Source of the DNA: Bacillota bacterium
Lineage (GTDB): Bacteria; Bacillota; Clostridia; Acetivibrionales; DSM-1351
Direction of reading: 5' to 3'
NCBI GenBank assembly: GCA_023439045.1
Contig: JAEXOY010000015.1
Coordinates: forward strand, 310,001-374,000
Length of the DNA stretch: 64,000 nt
Shown here: positions 62,028-64,000 of the stretch, piece after piece
How the letters are laid out: each line of letters begins with the position of its first letter
Numbering within the stretch: the first letter of the stretch is position 1
The notes under the pieces: generated by a model
What the model was told of the DNA's origin: nothing
Database searches by the model: none
Seen by the model: only the letters and a program-made list of their open reading frames with translations
Program-made: the position numbers and the translations under genes

Positions 62028-62432
62028 CTAGTTGGGCTTAAGCTCCAAAAGCATTTTCCTGTAGTTCAAGGCTTTTCTAATCTTATTTACCAGTATAAGC
62101 TTATTTACGTTGTTAAGTGGCTTTTGAATAAAGTCATAAATATCGTATTTAAGTACTTTTTCTATCTCTGTCATTTCTAATCCAGAAGCTACAATTACAG
62201 GGATTTCTTTGCTATATGCAGTCTTTGAAAACTGTTCCAAGAAACCGAAACCATCAAGTACGGGCATAACAATATCCAAAATTATTAGGTCTACATTTCG
62301 ACTTTCAATCAAGTCCAAGGCTTCTTTGCCATTTAATGCTGAAATAATATTAACCCTTTCTTTGTAAAGATAGTTCCTGAGGATTGCATTATCAAGGACA
62401 TTGTCATCAGTGACCAAAATAGTACTAATCAT
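62028..62432 (-). CDS. receiver-only response regulator
   Basis: A 134-aa single CheY-like receiver domain with no output domain. Acidic residues D9/D10 (TDDN), the phospho-acceptor aspartate in LIILDIVMPVLDG, and the conserved lysine in DFIQKPL are present. The partner kinase is not encoded nearby. The ribosome site (GAAAGGA) is rather far from the ATG. It could serve as a phospho-relay shuttle or bind another protein; nothing here decides that. Confidence 0.88.
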   Translation of the reverse strand: MISTILVTDDNVLDNAILRNYLYKERVNIISALNGKEALDLIESRNVDLIILDIVMPVLDGFGFLEQFSKTAYSKEIPVIVASGLEMTEIEKVLKYDIYDFIQKPLNNVNKLILVNKIRKALNYRKMLLELKPN

Positions 62433-62589
62433 AGTAAAATACCAGATCCTTTCGCCATTGAAATATACTAATTATTTTATTCTATTCTATTTTTTTTGAT
62501 AAAAACCTTTAAAAAAGTATATAAAAAACTCTAAAATAATATAGAAATTAATGTGTCTTATTTACAAATAAATTTTATGTAGTAAATCT

Positions 62590-62598
62590 GTGGTATAA
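62590..62598 (+). promoter_or_regulatory. extended -10 promoter of the sigma factor gene
   Basis: TGGTATAAT is an extended -10 without a convincing -35. It lies about 80 bases before the sigma factor ATG. A self-regulated ECF promoter (AAC-type -35) was looked for and not found. Confidence 0.5.
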
Positions 62599-62681
62599 TT
62601 ATATCCATATTTATAGGTTAACTAAAAAAATCTAATGGGTTAAGTTACATAATAAGTGAATACTAAAGGTAGGAAAGTAAA

Positions 62682-63296
62682 ATGCATTCAACAAATGAGG
62701 ATATTTTGCTAAACAAGGCCAGAGATGGTGATGTAGAAGCCTTTGAGCATCTGATGAGTACTCATTACAAAAAAGTTTATAATATTTGCTATAGGATGGT
62801 TAATAATCCTGAGGATGCCAGTGAACTAGCGCAGGAGACATTCTTAAAGGTATATAGGCATATTGCTGAATTTAAAGGAAACAGCTCTATCTCTACATGG
62901 CTTTACAGGATTGCGTCCAATGTTTGTCTTGATTTCTTGCGCAAAAACAAGAAATATCAGACAGTATCGATGGAGAAAGAGGCTTTTGAAGATTTGCAGA
63001 TAAAGGATATGATATCTTCTGTAGAAGAAGGTCCCGATAAAATTGTAGAATCAAATGCCAAAAAGTCTGCAATAAAAGAGGCATTATCAAAAATGAATGA
63101 ACATAATAGAAATGCAGTTATTCTTAGAGATTTTATGAATCTGAGCTATGAAGAAATGTCAAATACCCTTAACCTTCCGATTGGGACTGTAAAATCGAGA
63201 ATCAGCAGAGCCAGAAATGAGTTAAGAACCTTATTATGCTCAGGTGAGGAACATTTATTCACAGATTACGTCAAAAAAGATAGAAGGGAGGGATAG
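62682..63296 (+). CDS. ECF RNA polymerase sigma factor
   Basis: A 204-aa sigma-70 family protein with only regions 2 and 4. Region 2 spans about residues 20-90 (ELAQETFLKVYRHIAEFKGNS, then WLYRIASNVCLDFLRK). Region 4 spans about 130-185 (LSYEEMSNTLNLPIGTVKSRISRARNEL). It resembles the SigW-like ECF groups. It overlaps no gene, but the following anti-sigma gene starts two bases after its stop, so the two are co-translated. The promoters it controls are not evident here. Confidence 0.93.
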   Translation: MHSTNEDILLNKARDGDVEAFEHLMSTHYKKVYNICYRMVNNPEDASELAQETFLKVYRHIAEFKGNSSISTWLYRIASNVCLDFLRKNKKYQTVSMEKEAFEDLQIKDMISSVEEGPDKIVESNAKKSAIKEALSKMNEHNRNAVILRDFMNLSYEEMSNTLNLPIGTVKSRISRARNELRTLLCSGEEHLFTDYVKKDRREG

Positions 63297-63298
63297 CT

Positions 63299-64000
63299 AT
63301 GTTATCATGTAAGGAAATAGATTTCTATGCGTCAATGTATATAGATAATATGTTATCTGATATTGAAGTTAAGCAATTTGAGCAACACCTGTTATCTTGT
63401 GAAAAGTGCAAGTCTAGATACAATGAATTAAAAAATATTGTTGAAACCTGTGACGAAATAGACGAAATTCCGCTGCCGCAGGATTTTGAACAGATGCTTC
63501 ATAATAAGTTGTTAGCTATTCAGCCACAAAAGAAGAACGGGATACTCGCTTTTATGCTACAATATAAAAGAATGCTTGCAACGGTAGGCACTGCTGCCGT
63601 AATTTTGGTAACACTGCTTGCTTACAACTTGATACCACATTATTCTGCTAGTAGAAATGATAGCAGTGCTGCCCAAAACGTTGAAGCTGCTGCTGATAGC
63701 ACAGCCGCTGTAGGCCAGTATTCTGGTAGCGCAATTGAAGACCCAAAGGTGGACTCAAAAGAAACTGGTGAAGCAATAAATGATATAGCTGCTTCGGAAC
63801 CTAGCACTAATGCTATCTCGAGTACGGCTGAGTTAGATGGTATAAAGATAAAGATTAATGCCAAAGAAAATGAAGTAGCTAAAAGCAGTGCAAATACTAA
63901 GAATCCCAAAAACAAAAGTGAGGCTACAGATAGCAAGGCAGAGGAGGAGCCTTTGGGAGCTTTTGGGACCTCCTTACCTACTGATGACCCAATCAATAAC
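63299..64000 (+). CDS. zinc-finger anti-sigma factor, N-terminal part (cut by window end)
   Basis: Open from ATG 63299 to the end of the window, 234 codons. The N-terminal anti-sigma domain has C4 and the ZAS motif H30-x3-C34-x2-C37 (HLLSCEKC). One membrane segment lies at about residues 92-113. After it comes a low-complexity extracellular stretch rich in Ser, Ala, Asp and Lys. The gene follows the ECF sigma gene with two bases between, behind GGGAGGG. It should hold that sigma factor at the membrane until an unknown signal releases it. The C-terminus and any sensor domain lie beyond the window. Confidence 0.9.
   Translation, partial: MLSCKEIDFYASMYIDNMLSDIEVKQFEQHLLSCEKCKSRYNELKNIVETCDEIDEIPLPQDFEQMLHNKLLAIQPQKKNGILAFMLQYKRMLATVGTAAVILVTLLAYNLIPHYSASRNDSSAAQNVEAAADSTAAVGQYSGSAIEDPKVDSKETGEAINDIAASEPSTNAISSTAELDGIKIKINAKENEVAKSSANTKNPKNKSEATDSKAEEEPLGAFGTSLPTDDPINN

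Noticed and set aside
63640..63996. 118-aa hydrophobic minus-strand frame at the window end
   Set aside because: Antisense of the anti-sigma factor low-complexity region, which is well supported on the plus strand.

Overview
The window reads as chromosome of a low-GC, spore-forming, Gram-positive anaerobe of the cellulolytic clostridia, most likely the Ruminiclostridium (Clostridium cellulolyticum) group. Evidence: AT-rich DNA with AGGAGG-type ribosome binding sites, spoIVA, T-box leaders in front of alaS and tyrS, a B. subtilis/clostridial-type SOS box, and a cellodextrin uptake/cellobiose phosphorylase locus matching the Cua system described in R. cellulolyticum. The organism name is inference; gene families come from visible motifs. 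No prophage, complete IS element or CRISPR array is present.

Layout. 1-3.8 kb: end of a DUF512 gene, then der, plsY and gpsA. 4-8.7 kb: a complete branched-chain amino acid ABC operon (livJHMGF). 8.8-15.2 kb: CBS-ACT protein, spoIVA, thiT behind a TPP riboswitch (minus strand), and uvrA behind a probable LexA box. 15.4-19.7 kb: a Pit phosphate transporter with its DUF47 partner, then a ClpE-type unfoldase. 19.7-32.1 kb: the cellodextrin locus, with a constitutive-looking cuaD-cuaS-cuaR unit (binding protein, YesM-type kinase, AraC-type regulator), then two permeases, binding protein cuaA, a LacI-type regulator and the GH94 phosphorylase cbpA. Direct repeats in front of the permeases look like the CuaR operator. 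32.4-33.6 kb: a DUF362/ferredoxin gene. 33.7-41.2 kb: the phosphate-starvation region, with phoR, phoB, phoU and pstB leftward, pstC, pstA and pstS rightward, and arrays of TTAACA-like PhoP boxes between pstB and pstC and before pstS. 41.3-47.5 kb: an orphan CheW, argJ, alaS, a HIT protein, rpsU and yqeY. 47.8-54.1 kb: CYTH, YkgJ-like, DJ-1/PfpI, a membrane protein, MFS, tRNA-Val, a cation antiporter and a DUF421/DUF4363 pair. 54.2-58.7 kb: two TrkA proteins, tyrS and trkH. 59.1-64 kb: a secreted beta-helix protein, a murA 5' fragment, a receiver-only regulator, and an ECF sigma factor with its zinc-finger anti-sigma factor cut by the window end.

The strongest unexplained pattern is a set of short diverged tandem repeats (units about 23, 32, 37, 42 and 43 bp) placed directly at gene ends. 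The array beside pstB seems to have been copied out of the last codons of the gene. The cellodextrin locus is the most interesting system: a three-component sensor controls a transporter/phosphorylase operon that also carries a LacI gene.
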